A model generated the notes under the pieces. It saw nothing but the letters and a program-made list of their open reading frames with translations. It was not told the DNA's origin and made no database searches. From a virus: a stretch of DNA of 48,048 nt. Below, piece by piece: positions 21,958 through 31,908 of the stretch. Location: positions 185 to 48,232 of the IMG/VR virus record IMGVR_UViG_3300000563_000006. The stretch is one strand, 5' to 3'. Numbering within the stretch: the first letter of the stretch is position 1; each line of letters starts with the position of its first letter. A program made the position numbers and the translations under genes.

Positions 21958-23886
21958 ATGAAGGCAGTAGCAGTTGATGCTAAGGTTAAATTAGAAGGTA
22001 TTGAGGTAAATTTTAATAGTATTCAGATAAGTGAAGTGGATGGTAACGCACCTACAGCAAGTATAAGCTTTCCTGCGACGGAAAAATTAATGTCTATACT
22101 TCCCAGAACCGTAGTGGAGATTTACTATAGAATTGGTAAAGAGTATTATCTATTATTTGATGGGGAACTACACCAATATACTTTACAAAGAACCGCTGAC
22201 AGTAGAAGTGTAAATCTACAATTTGTTGGTAATCTATATAATTGGGCAGCAAACTATATAATACCTCATGAAGCATCTGTAGTATCAATGTTGCAGAGAG
22301 CCGTGTATGGAATAGCGACTCCACTCCCAGATGGATCTACTCAACAATCATTAATAAAATATATAAAAGCCGACGATTTGATGTCTCCTATGACAGAGTT
22401 AGCTAATGCGCTTCATCGGTTATCAGACGAACCAATGAACTCTGTAATAAAAAGGGCTGTACAAGACCTCAACACAACATTAAGCCCTTTTTATCGTAGA
22501 ATATCTTCGGCGTTAAAAATGTCCGAAAAAACTTTAGTTATTAATTCAGAAGTTGCTAGGGACATTGTAATAAATCAAGCTACTATTGAATATATTACCA
22601 ATACTGTGCGAGCCTTAGCCGATGTTAATCCTATCCTTAAAGTCTTTGGACGAATGTTAGATAGTTTTGCTTTTAGATTATCTGAGATTTCCGCACCAAT
22701 ACGTTCGGGCAGTAATGTATATAAGATCATTGCACACCCTATATCATCAAACTTTTCTCCATTAACTTGTAATATTATTTTTAGCGACCAAATAGGAACT
22801 ATAAACTATAGTAGAGCGATTGAAATGGAACCTACTAGATTAGTAAGCACATCTCCGTCTCTTGAAATACCGGAGGGTGCAGACCGTGAATTGCCCATTA
22901 ATTTGTTATTGGCTATAGTTGCTCCGCATCATGTTTTAGTGCAGAATATATTTTCTGGAGGCGATCAAGTTAAAGAACATAGCCGTATATTACGCATAAC
23001 CCAAGAGGAAAAGTTCAAAGGAATTAATACCAAGTCTTCACAGGAGCACAATCGAATATTCAATGCGTTTATATATAGTAAGCACGGGACTAAAGCTTCT
23101 AAAGAACAAGCGAAGGATAATCCAGCCAAAGCTGAGGTGCTTAATCTTAGAAAGGCAGTGATAGAGCAGGCTGCTAATTTAGATAGTTTAAAAACTAATT
23201 TTGAGAAAAATGTGCAAAAAGGTGATCCAGTATACTTTAGGATCAAAAGAGCCGAATTTGATTTTCAAAACGCTAGATACGAAGCTCGTACTGCAAACCT
23301 AACTGTGGATTACAATCCTTATCGGGTAGTAGGACACACTGCTCTTATAATAGATAAAAATTTACCTGTAATTCTAGGTAATATAACTAACCTAACTACT
23401 ATCATTTCAGCCGGCGGGCAGATAACTCAGAACTTGGCGCTTAGCCACGTTCGCACTATTCCCACTGAGAAATTCAATATGAATTATGAATTTTTAGACG
23501 ACCTGTTTATGGACACCTTTCCATGGTTTGAGCAAGAATTTAACTTTGATAATATAGGTGAAAATTATTATAATAAACTTACAGGAAACACACGAGGAAG
23601 CCTAAAATACTGGGTTCCCAAAGAAGCGCAGGGCAAGGATTTACACGATAGATTTATGGCGGCAGTGAAAAATCTAATTGGAAGATATGAGGCATCTACT
23701 AATAAAGTGGAGTTTGAAAACTATGTTACGCATAGAAATTTAGTTACTGAAAAACAATACGCTTCCTTTATTAATAGTCAAGTAGACACTATTGATAACA
23801 TTTGGCAAGACGAATTGAACCCAACAGATAATTTATATGTACAAGAAAGACAAGATAGAGTAAAGGAAATTTTTGATATAGCATGA
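21958..23886 (+). CDS. Probable baseplate hub / tail protein
   Basis: A 642-residue protein. The N-terminal domain (VKLEGIEVNFNSIQISEVDG, ASISFPATEKLMSILPRTVV, YLLFDGELHQYTL) has the beta-rich look of hub domains shared by gp27/gpD-like proteins, where a threshold phrase on field lines and energies is replaced by LLFDGEL. The middle is helical, with a charged segment (residues about 370-440). It starts three bases after the tape measure stop and overlaps the next gene by four bases. The hub role is an inference from position and pattern. Confidence 0.65.
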   Translation: MKAVAVDAKVKLEGIEVNFNSIQISEVDGNAPTASISFPATEKLMSILPRTVVEIYYRIGKEYYLLFDGELHQYTLQRTADSRSVNLQFVGNLYNWAANYIIPHEASVVSMLQRAVYGIATPLPDGSTQQSLIKYIKADDLMSPMTELANALHRLSDEPMNSVIKRAVQDLNTTLSPFYRRISSALKMSEKTLVINSEVARDIVINQATIEYITNTVRALADVNPILKVFGRMLDSFAFRLSEISAPIRSGSNVYKIIAHPISSNFSPLTCNIIFSDQIGTINYSRAIEMEPTRLVSTSPSLEIPEGADRELPINLLLAIVAPHHVLVQNIFSGGDQVKEHSRILRITQEEKFKGINTKSSQEHNRIFNAFIYSKHGTKASKEQAKDNPAKAEVLNLRKAVIEQAANLDSLKTNFEKNVQKGDPVYFRIKRAEFDFQNARYEARTANLTVDYNPYRVVGHTALIIDKNLPVILGNITNLTTIISAGGQITQNLALSHVRTIPTEKFNMNYEFLDDLFMDTFPWFEQEFNFDNIGENYYNKLTGNTRGSLKYWVPKEAQGKDLHDRFMAAVKNLIGRYEASTNKVEFENYVTHRNLVTEKQYASFINSQVDTIDNIWQDELNPTDNLYVQERQDRVKEIFDIA

Positions 23887-24806
23887 GTGATCTAAAAGTT
23901 AAAAAAATACCTACACCGAACGCTCCTCCAAGAAGTTTGGCCCCAGATGAACCGGTTAATACTAAAAAACTATTAGAAGCCGATACAGATTGGTATACAG
24001 TACCCAACCAGAACGTACAAGAGATATTAGATGAATCCGGAAATTTCATTGGATACACCAGAGACAAGCAACCTATTTCGGGAGTCTCGCCCATACATTT
24101 TCCGGCAACAATCATGATTCGGTCAATTAATCCTAATGTAAAGAAAATAGACCTCCAAACTAATAAGTTTATAATTACAAATATAACTAAACCTAGGATG
24201 GAGAGATTTCAAATTGTTGAGACCTTTGGTGCATCAGCTTTATACTTTTTCAATGAACGTACAAAAGTTTACACTTTTTCCGGAGAAGTGGCCGACGCTT
24301 TCTTTGATGGCGCTCCCAAGGAAAAATACCTGTGGGGACAAATGCTCCAGTCATTATATAATGATCATTTACGAGCTACTCTATTGGCTGAACGCCAAAG
24401 AATAGCTATACTATCTGCAGATCGCATGATGTTACAAGGTTATCCAGTGCAGCTGAACATATCCAAAACAGCAGATCGACACAATCTTATGTCCTTCCAA
24501 ATGACTTGGATTGTGACAAAAGAAATATTAATGGATCGGAATAAAATAAGAGAAGCTTATGATTCACCTATGCAGGATGGGTATGCTAATTGGTTAGAAC
24601 GTTATTTAGCTCTATACGAGGAATATACAAGATTAATAGATGAAATAAACCAAGAGTTATTTGGAGATCCAGATGGGCTTGTGGATTTAGCACGAGCCAA
24701 CTCATTAAAGCAGGATTTAGAAGAAGTTGAAAAGAAAATCAGAGAACAGATCGCTTTTAAACCAGATCATCATAAAGCAGCTAGGGCAGCCGGAAGATGG
24801 GACTAG
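23883..24806 (+). CDS. Tail/baseplate structural protein, 307 aa
   Basis: A disordered, proline-rich N-terminus (about residues 1-70) is followed by a beta-rich domain (FPATIMIRSINPNVKKIDL, KFIITNITKPRMERFQIVET, KVYTFSGEVADAFF) and a helical C-terminus (LARANSLKQDLEEVEKKIRE). The four-base overlap with the hub-like gene shows translational coupling. I do not recognise the family; it lies where other phages encode tail-tube-end or baseplate connector proteins. Confidence 0.65.
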   Translation: MSDLKVKKIPTPNAPPRSLAPDEPVNTKKLLEADTDWYTVPNQNVQEILDESGNFIGYTRDKQPISGVSPIHFPATIMIRSINPNVKKIDLQTNKFIITNITKPRMERFQIVETFGASALYFFNERTKVYTFSGEVADAFFDGAPKEKYLWGQMLQSLYNDHLRATLLAERQRIAILSADRMMLQGYPVQLNISKTADRHNLMSFQMTWIVTKEILMDRNKIREAYDSPMQDGYANWLERYLALYEEYTRLIDEINQELFGDPDGLVDLARANSLKQDLEEVEKKIREQIAFKPDHHKAARAAGRWD

Positions 24807-24835
24807 TTGATTAATTTAATTTAATTTAATATAAT
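24807..24835 (+). promoter_or_regulatory. Sigma-70-like promoter for the sigma factor gene, leaderless arrangement
   Basis: TTGATT (24807-24812), 17 bp, TATAAT (24830-24835). The spacer is made of TTTAA repeats. The predicted transcription start is 24842, one base before the ATG at 24843, and no Shine-Dalgarno site is present. Confidence 0.85.
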
Positions 24836-24842
24836 TAATGAT

Positions 24843-25556
24843 ATGACAAGAGAACAAGAATTTGAAACTTGGCAAAAATGGAAACAAACCGGTCGCGGGG
24901 AACACCTCACCGATCTGATAAAGTCCATGGATCCCCTGCTACAAAAGCAGGTTAATAAATTTTCAGCTGCCCCACTTCCTAGACCATTTTTAGAGTCTAA
25001 AGCCAAGGTTTTAGCTGCTAAAGCGTTGAGAACCTACGACCCAACCAAAGGCGCTGCTTTAGGTACGCATGTTACAAATGAACTACGGCATTTAAGTCGT
25101 GAAGTGGCTGAGTACCAAAACGTTGGTAGAATTCCCGAGGCTAGAGTACTGACTATATCCAAGTTTAATAATATAAAATCTCACCTGGAGCAGGACCTGG
25201 GCAGAGAACCCAACACATATGAACTAGCTGATGCACTGAGCTGGAATGTGCGAGAAGTAGAGCGTATGCAGCTTGAAATGCGAAAGGACCTAACAGCCGA
25301 TGAGGAAATTGACCCAATGTTTGGTACACATTTTATTGAGTCTGATCGACCATTAGATGCTGCACATTTCGTTTATCACAGCTTAAGCAATAACGAGGAA
25401 CGTAAACTATTAGAACATATGTTCGGATTATGGGGTGCGCCAAGAATAACATCTACTGCTGAGTTAGCTAGACGATTAGGTAAATCACAAACCGCTATAA
25501 GAAATATGAAGAAAAGACTAGCATCTGAAATTAACAGAGTATCGAGGAAGATGTAA
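24843..25556 (+). CDS. Sigma-70-family RNA polymerase sigma factor
   Basis: A 237-residue protein. A region 2-like segment (about 30-95: KALRTYDPTKGAALGTHVTN is the core) is followed by a region 3-like helix bundle (SHLEQDLGREPNTYELADAL, about 125-145) and a region 4 helix-turn-helix (STAELARRLGKSQTAIRNMK, about 203-222). This is the order of primary-type sigma factors, in a shortened form comparable to flagellar or phage sigma factors. It would redirect host RNA polymerase, probably to late genes, though I found no separate late promoter class. It has its own promoter within the tail gene block. Confidence 0.85.
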   Translation: MTREQEFETWQKWKQTGRGEHLTDLIKSMDPLLQKQVNKFSAAPLPRPFLESKAKVLAAKALRTYDPTKGAALGTHVTNELRHLSREVAEYQNVGRIPEARVLTISKFNNIKSHLEQDLGREPNTYELADALSWNVREVERMQLEMRKDLTADEEIDPMFGTHFIESDRPLDAAHFVYHSLSNNEERKLLEHMFGLWGAPRITSTAELARRLGKSQTAIRNMKKRLASEINRVSRKM

Positions 25557-27241
25557 TGAGTTCAGTCTGCAAATATCAAGATGGTTATGTAGACATTCGT
25601 GAATTAGTAAAGCGCGCTGATGAAGAAAGCGATGCCTTTGCTGCTTCAAAATATAACGGATTTCTAGGCAGACCAGTCACACAAAATATATTTGATGACA
25701 CCAACGCCTTTTTAGCAGAAGTGTTGCTGGCCGGAGGAGAGTATGTATTTTCAGAGGCATCAAGGCATGCTGAGAAAAGTATTAAAAATGCTCTTGCAGA
25801 TTTTGGAATAACTTCAGTAAATATTGGTGCTGTTATAGCTGGTATAGCTACATTTACCGTGTTAAGTTCGGAAGCTAAATTTGCATTTGCCGGAATTATA
25901 ATAGATAATATTAAGCGGCATTTAGAAATGAGAATCCATATATACAGGGATCTTATAGTCATTTACAGACAAATCATTGGAGAGTTAGTTAGATATCGTC
26001 TGGCAACTCTAAATGGTATTTTATTGCGGGTGCGTAGAAGTAAGCGTTATGTGGATAGGGCGTTAACAAACATAGTACGACTTAGAAATAGATTAGAACA
26101 GTTTAGAATATATTCTACGGGTTTGCACCGAAATGCTTATACCAACATAGAGGCTGCTAAAAATGCTCTACGCCAATATAATATTTCTGGAGATATTTTT
26201 AGACAACCTAATACAGTTGAGCGTTTAAAAGAAAAGTATTTTAATAGGGTAATAGCTCGACAAACAATGTTTATAGATAACTTGACTGTTAGAATTAGCA
26301 GAATTATTCGATGGATACCTGACTTCGGAATAATTTCCAAGATAGCAAGTAGTCGTGGTATTACTAAATGGATAGGTCAGCAATTATTTAATCTGGACCC
26401 TAGAGTCTCAGAACGTGAATTACCTCCAATCCCAGAACATCTAAAAAATACTGGATTAATACCTATAGGATTGGTTATTAAACAGCTTGTTTCTAATCTA
26501 GACATGTTTGAGAGTGAATGGGAAGACGTACAGCGATTAGCAGTACATTTATTAAACGCACTATCTAATGTTGAGAATACACTAGAAAGGCTATCCAATG
26601 AAATGGATGAAGCTATTGCTGATGGTAATACTTTTTCATTGACGTATAAAATTCCGGCATGGGTTACACAGTTGGCTGGACTCGAAAAATATAAAGGTTT
26701 AATGGAGGAGACCGGTCGACTGCAAGAAAATCTCGCCAGGGATGCAATAGCACTAAATAATATCATGGGGGCTGCAGAAGACTACAATGCTGAAATACAC
26801 GAAGAGTTAATAGGAAGCCTAGTTAGTTCTATAGAAATTATAGCTAGAGCGCCGTTGAGTCACCGGTATCTAAATCACAGCATAGGAGTATGTAATACGG
26901 TTGTAAGAAAAATTAATGTATGCATGCAAGAGGATAGACGTCTATTATCAACATTATCTAGATTTAATGCGCACGATAATCCAATACTATCTACTAGTGT
27001 AAACGCAGTAGCAGATTATTTAAATAATGTAAAGAATGCGCCTGGAATATTAAGCGCGGTCGCCACTGAAATACAGGACGGTAATTTTGATTTTACAAAA
27101 AGGATTATGAAATACTTAGCAGGTGGTGGGCAAGCCGTAGCTGAATTGGTGGCTTTCGTGAGGGAGCGTTGTCCAGATAAAGTAGACGAGCAATCAAACA
27201 TTCAAAGCAACAACGATAAATTAAGATATAGAGACGTATGA
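25556..27241 (+). CDS. Large helical protein in the baseplate operon, unknown function
   Basis: A 561-residue, largely alpha-helical protein starting one base within the stop of the sigma factor gene (TAATG). It has one hydrophobic stretch near residue 80-115 (VNIGAVIAGIATFTVLSS), long Arg-rich helices (ILLRVRRSKRYVDRALTNIV) and a further helical half. It overlaps the gp25-like gene by four bases. No family recognised. The hydrophobic stretch and its place next to baseplate genes would suit a second tape-measure-like or injected protein. Confidence 0.65.
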   Translation: MSSVCKYQDGYVDIRELVKRADEESDAFAASKYNGFLGRPVTQNIFDDTNAFLAEVLLAGGEYVFSEASRHAEKSIKNALADFGITSVNIGAVIAGIATFTVLSSEAKFAFAGIIIDNIKRHLEMRIHIYRDLIVIYRQIIGELVRYRLATLNGILLRVRRSKRYVDRALTNIVRLRNRLEQFRIYSTGLHRNAYTNIEAAKNALRQYNISGDIFRQPNTVERLKEKYFNRVIARQTMFIDNLTVRISRIIRWIPDFGIISKIASSRGITKWIGQQLFNLDPRVSERELPPIPEHLKNTGLIPIGLVIKQLVSNLDMFESEWEDVQRLAVHLLNALSNVENTLERLSNEMDEAIADGNTFSLTYKIPAWVTQLAGLEKYKGLMEETGRLQENLARDAIALNNIMGAAEDYNAEIHEELIGSLVSSIEIIARAPLSHRYLNHSIGVCNTVVRKINVCMQEDRRLLSTLSRFNAHDNPILSTSVNAVADYLNNVKNAPGILSAVATEIQDGNFDFTKRIMKYLAGGGQAVAELVAFVRERCPDKVDEQSNIQSNNDKLRYRDV

Positions 27242-27666
27242 AATCATTAAGCATATACTTCGTGGATGAGGAGACAGGATTGCTTCGTTCCGGGCTACGC
27301 GATAAAAAACCTAGGCGAATATCCAATGAATCCGTCTTGCTAGAAAAAATAATAAAAATACTGTTAACTAAATTAAATTCAAATTTATTTTCTCCGGAAG
27401 TAGGAAGTGAATTCGCAACAATACCTGGTAATACACAGAATATTACATTGGATCACGTAACGACTGTGGTTCAGCTGGGTATTTCCGATGTTGAATCTTC
27501 GGTAATAACTGAACAGCAGGATCAATTACTTCCGGATAGTCAAAAATTACTAGAGTTAAATTTAATAAATGTGGAGCAAAATCCATCCGATCCAACTACA
27601 TTTCATGTTACTTTAGAAGTAATTAATGAAGAAAATAAAGAATATAGGTTTACTATACCATTATGA
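27238..27666 (+). CDS. Baseplate wedge protein, gp25/W-like
   Basis: A 142-residue protein whose middle (LLEKIIKILLTKLNSNLFSP, then VGSEFATIPGN, followed by VTTVVQLGISDVESSV) has the features of gp25-like proteins, including the turn after the first helix that leads to a Gly-Ser pair. These proteins form part of the wedge in contractile tails. It overlaps the J-like gene by four bases, the standard W-J pairing. Confidence 0.8.
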   Translation: MKSLSIYFVDEETGLLRSGLRDKKPRRISNESVLLEKIIKILLTKLNSNLFSPEVGSEFATIPGNTQNITLDHVTTVVQLGISDVESSVITEQQDQLLPDSQKLLELNLINVEQNPSDPTTFHVTLEVINEENKEYRFTIPL

Positions 27667-28922
27667 ACAATTTAAGAGAATATATAAAACGCATCGTTTC
27701 GGAAGAATATCCAGACTTAGATCTATCAAATAGTTCTCCGATAACTGATTTAGTAATTAATCCTGGTAGCTCAATGCTATCACCATTTAATTCCCAGTTA
27801 TACTTTTTATGGGATAATCTGGGACTAAGTAATCCAGAAGTCATGGATTGGGAAGAGCTTTTCGCAATAGGCTCCAACTTCTTGGTAGCTCCGCAGGGAG
27901 AAACACACGTAATTGGCGATGTAGAATTACTATACGAGGTCCCCACTACTGTAGAAATTCCAGAGGGAGCTGAGTTCTATACAGAGGATGGAAGAACTTA
28001 CGTAGCGGTTAGAAACTACATAGTTACCGCAAGTACTATGGAGAATAGCACTGCTAGAGCACCCCTATACTCGACCGGGTCTATACGAGTTAGAGCATTA
28101 GAGCCTGGAAGTGAATACGTGATCGACCCAGAAGAGATAATTTCCACAAATGTTATTCCGGAACCGATTAACGTAACTAACTTTTCCGCGTTCAGTGATG
28201 TGGCCCTTTCTGAAACTAAAACTGAATTTGTTGATCGTATTTTTAAATCGGTTATTTCTAGAAGCTTCGGTAGTTCAAAAAGTATAGAAACAACTATTAA
28301 AGAGAAATTTCCAACGGTCAAAAATGTTACTGTTAAGGGAATAAACGACGAGGAAATGATACGCGACCTCGTAGTCAATGGGTTGAATTTCTTTTATAAT
28401 TTTCATATACTAGATTTTAAAGGTAAACATAGAGGACAAGCATCAGATCCATTCCCACAAAGCAGCGCATACAAGTTTCTACTTTATATCGATCCACTAC
28501 TAATCGATGAAGCGAGTGGATCATTAATACAAAATCTACGTGATGTTTTGAATCAATTTACTCCAGAACAGTTTTCTGATGAAGATCTGGGAGGTATCGA
28601 GTTTAGCAACGAAGCCTACGCAGGTATCTATGCATTTAGTAGCCATACGGCCACTGTGAATTCTAGACTATTACTAGAAGACGATTTTTCGGACTTGCGT
28701 GAAGATGTATGGACACTTTCAGATTCTGCTTTATTTCCGGGTCAGTTGCGTGACGATAGAGAAATACAAGTTGAAGATAATCGAGTTAGATTAGGCGTTA
28801 AATTCGATCCCGACGCAACCGTAGAAACAGTTAACTTGACTTCTGGATTTATCAAAGAACTAAGTAGTCTGTTGGAACAAGTTAAACAGCAGACTGCTCC
28901 GATGGGAGAAGAGGTTATTTAA
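27663..28922 (+). CDS. Baseplate J-like protein
   Basis: A 419-residue protein with the J-like opening: an N-terminal helical arm (residues 1-40), FAIGSNFLVAPQGETHV near 70-90, and then VEIPEGAEFYTEDGRTYVAV (about 99-118), which is the typical J phrase. SVISRSFGSSKSIETTIKE and VKNVTVKGINDEEMIRDLVV continue the wedge core. It follows gp25/W as in Mu, P2 and T4-like baseplates, supporting a contractile tail or a related baseplate. Confidence 0.85.
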   Translation: MNNLREYIKRIVSEEYPDLDLSNSSPITDLVINPGSSMLSPFNSQLYFLWDNLGLSNPEVMDWEELFAIGSNFLVAPQGETHVIGDVELLYEVPTTVEIPEGAEFYTEDGRTYVAVRNYIVTASTMENSTARAPLYSTGSIRVRALEPGSEYVIDPEEIISTNVIPEPINVTNFSAFSDVALSETKTEFVDRIFKSVISRSFGSSKSIETTIKEKFPTVKNVTVKGINDEEMIRDLVVNGLNFFYNFHILDFKGKHRGQASDPFPQSSAYKFLLYIDPLLIDEASGSLIQNLRDVLNQFTPEQFSDEDLGGIEFSNEAYAGIYAFSSHTATVNSRLLLEDDFSDLREDVWTLSDSALFPGQLRDDREIQVEDNRVRLGVKFDPDATVETVNLTSGFIKELSSLLEQVKQQTAPMGEEVI

Positions 28923-28924
28923 TT

Positions 28925-30658
28925 ATGCAAAACAAATTACAAAATACATTAAATTCATTACGACGTAAATTAGAGCCGGAGGAAATGTTAAATTTCTATC
29001 CACTAATGCATGCTCCGATAGCTACAACTCAAAACATAGAGATTACTGGCACGTTTAGCACGAATGACACCTCGGAATTAGGACAGTTGTCTTATGTAAC
29101 AGTTGGTCGTGATATCGTCGAAGACGAATATTTTGATCCAGCCAGTGGTTTAGGTTTTGCTTGGAAAAAATCCGTACCTCCGGAAGGATCTCCTCATGAC
29201 TCAGATTACAACGTTTACTTAGTGGACAACAACCCGTTAACTAAAGACTTTTTTATTAATCCGTACATGATTGTGCAGGATACCGGGGAGAATTCATTTC
29301 TAGCGGCTAGTCGGGAATTCCCTATACAGCTCGATACCGATTACAGTTTTAGATTTACTATTGATCACCATCCATCTGAAGCCAATGAACATAGAGTTAG
29401 TTTAAAATTAGAACTATGGGAAGGAACAAGCGAAACCCCACCGACGGATCATGAAGAATATTTAATTATGGAAAAAGGACCGTATGTCCCAAGAGCACGA
29501 GGGCCATACTTTGGGATTAGTGTCTTAGGTACCAAAGGTAGTGAATGGTTTTATAACAATATACGCATTCGAGCCCTCTCCGGAACATATGCTATTGCTA
29601 TGTTTAGATTTAAGCCAGACTCCGCAGTGTTTGCACCTGGAGCAAATATATCATTTAAATATTTTGGATTCGGTAAAGACGGAGACAACTTTGGACTAGT
29701 ATCGTATATATATAACCCCAATACATCTGAATGGGATTTTATCGGAGATACTGATGCACTTCCGGGACAACGTTTCCTAGATCAGCCTGATATATTATTC
29801 CAAGATTCTGATCTAATAGGAAATTATCTAGATGCGTCGGGACATATTAACATTATGGTTATGAACGAAACATCTGAATCTATAAGTGATGCTCGAGTTG
29901 CCACATACTACACCTCGCTTGAAAAGGATGCTCCGTTTGGAGTTCACGCTGGAGGAAAGGCTGACATATATGTAAATGACCCAACTAAGATAGTAATTGC
30001 CACTACTTCTGAAATTACTATACCTCCTAGCTTACAAGTTGATTTAGCAGCTGAGGGCGTTAATCTGCCACTACACACCATATTACAAGTTGAGTTATCA
30101 GGTGGGGGAACGCTTATAGCGGGGGAAGATTGGTGGTTAACATCTCCGGATCAAGGCAGTCTAGCTTTCTCTACACAAGAATCTCCCGTACTACATTTTG
30201 TTCCGGAATCTCAGGAAGATCAAATTCCACTTGAAGGTGCTCAAGTAGTAGTTACATATAGATACTATTTAGATGGTCAAGATATTCAAACTTTTATAGA
30301 GAGTCCTGAGTATAGACTAGTTGGTGTGGATAATCTAGCAAAAATATATCCACCAATAATTGTAACTATAAACAATCTAGAATTTGTAGGTAATGTATCC
30401 ATTAACGAGGTACGTACTACAGTAAAGAATTTTGTAAATAATCTGCAAGATAATATTAGTGTGTCTAATCTAATATCAGCTCTTCGAGATATAGGAGTTA
30501 CACATGTAGATCTTGTGTCATTGGACATCTTATTAACAGAATACAATGAGAAAAGGCAAGTTGTATCTGAGCAACAACTAACAAACATACACGAAAGACC
30601 AGATTTCAGAGTATATTTTACGGATAATTGGGAACTAACTGGAGTTACTAGACAATAA
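28925..30658 (+). CDS. Baseplate/tail structural protein, 577 aa
   Basis: A beta-rich protein with several probable jelly-roll or immunoglobulin-like sections (YSFRFTIDHHPSEANEHRVS, TYAIAMFRFKPDSAVFAPGA) and a C-terminal half rich in short strands (STPIIV-like motifs are absent here; VRTTVKNFVNNLQDNISVSN is helical). It lies between J and a helical baseplate protein. The carbohydrate-binding look of the middle is only an impression. No family recognised. Confidence 0.62.
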   Translation: MQNKLQNTLNSLRRKLEPEEMLNFYPLMHAPIATTQNIEITGTFSTNDTSELGQLSYVTVGRDIVEDEYFDPASGLGFAWKKSVPPEGSPHDSDYNVYLVDNNPLTKDFFINPYMIVQDTGENSFLAASREFPIQLDTDYSFRFTIDHHPSEANEHRVSLKLELWEGTSETPPTDHEEYLIMEKGPYVPRARGPYFGISVLGTKGSEWFYNNIRIRALSGTYAIAMFRFKPDSAVFAPGANISFKYFGFGKDGDNFGLVSYIYNPNTSEWDFIGDTDALPGQRFLDQPDILFQDSDLIGNYLDASGHINIMVMNETSESISDARVATYYTSLEKDAPFGVHAGGKADIYVNDPTKIVIATTSEITIPPSLQVDLAAEGVNLPLHTILQVELSGGGTLIAGEDWWLTSPDQGSLAFSTQESPVLHFVPESQEDQIPLEGAQVVVTYRYYLDGQDIQTFIESPEYRLVGVDNLAKIYPPIIVTINNLEFVGNVSINEVRTTVKNFVNNLQDNISVSNLISALRDIGVTHVDLVSLDILLTEYNEKRQVVSEQQLTNIHERPDFRVYFTDNWELTGVTRQ

Positions 30659-31908
30659 TGCAAACTAAAAAGTTTATACCCTCAGAATTTTGGGATTACC
30701 TAGGGTCATCCTGGAGTACATTTGAGGACAAAGATCTTATAGAGCAAATATGGTTATCCTTCTCGGGCATTACTCAAAAGTTAAATATTAATTTGTATCA
30801 ACTACAGCAAAGCAGAGTGATGGATGTACTACCGCCCATTGTTACTGAAGGGCCTATACTCTATACACTTGTATTTAATGGTAACAAGAAAAATGTTATC
30901 TTACCAGAGCCGGGTGAAACAGATTTTAAATTTATGTTTAATGTGCCTAAATGGTCATTTGACATTCCCATTATTGAACATTCAGAGACCGGCACACAAT
31001 ATACTCAAGGTGTTGACTACGAGCTTATTAACAATGGCACTATAAAATGGACAGCAACCATACCAGATTTCGACTCACGATTTCCTGTAAACACATTGAA
31101 GCTTTACGTAGAAGAAATACGAAAAATTAATCCAGTTTTAATGGATGTATGGTGCCAGTTTGTAGACTTTAAGCTAGAATACCTGGATGACTACAACACA
31201 TTCAAAGAGGATACTAGCGATGAAACTTTATATACTCATTTAAAATATTTAGTTTGGGCGCTAAGTTACAAGCAGCTACAAGCTCCAAGTTTAAAAAATC
31301 TAAAAGATTTATTGGCTATCTCTAGAGGAATGCCTTTTGCTTACAATGCTGGAATGCTAACGTCTACATTAGATGGTACTCAATACCGAGTTTTTATTGA
31401 GCACGATGGCGGGACAGACGAGTATTTATTTCCCGAGAATCTAGAGCCGATACCTGATGGGGAAGTTAAGAAGTTTGATATAATAGCTGAAGGTGTTGAA
31501 TTACTAAGCTATAGTGACGACCCATTATTATTTGATAGTTTAGTAAATGAATGGCCTGAAGATCCGCCAGACGCACCGCCGTTTATTCGGCCAGAGAATG
31601 TACAACTAATTGATTCTATAATTATGGGCAGACTAACAACCTTTGCAGAATCAGGTGCATTAGACGGGTTAGATATATCTATAGAAACTGAATTCTCTAT
31701 GGGTAACAACCAAGGCTTTTTTGATAGTCAGCGGGTAGTAGACGAAATAGTTGAAATAGTTCTTCCTTTAGTTGAACTAGGTCTAGAAGATGAGCAAGAG
31801 GTTGAAGATAGTATTACAGAGACAACATCTGATCCAGATATAATGGAGCCTCTACACGATATACATGATATGGATGATGAATTAAATGAGACAATTGAAC
31901 CATTATAA
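30658..31908 (+). CDS. Baseplate/tail structural protein, 416 aa, with acidic tail
   Basis: The N-terminal third (FIPSEFWDYLGSSWSTFED, LIEQIWLSFSGITQKLNINL) is helical and probably contacts the baseplate. A middle section includes QAPSLKNLKDLLAISRGMPF, which resembles gp7/appendage-type tail proteins of large phages. The last 80 residues are very acidic (EDEQEVEDSITETTSDPDI). The start overlaps the previous stop by one base. The next gene begins inside its 3' end. Confidence 0.62.
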   Translation: MQTKKFIPSEFWDYLGSSWSTFEDKDLIEQIWLSFSGITQKLNINLYQLQQSRVMDVLPPIVTEGPILYTLVFNGNKKNVILPEPGETDFKFMFNVPKWSFDIPIIEHSETGTQYTQGVDYELINNGTIKWTATIPDFDSRFPVNTLKLYVEEIRKINPVLMDVWCQFVDFKLEYLDDYNTFKEDTSDETLYTHLKYLVWALSYKQLQAPSLKNLKDLLAISRGMPFAYNAGMLTSTLDGTQYRVFIEHDGGTDEYLFPENLEPIPDGEVKKFDIIAEGVELLSYSDDPLLFDSLVNEWPEDPPDAPPFIRPENVQLIDSIIMGRLTTFAESGALDGLDISIETEFSMGNNQGFFDSQRVVDEIVEIVLPLVELGLEDEQEVEDSITETTSDPDIMEPLHDIHDMDDELNETIEPL

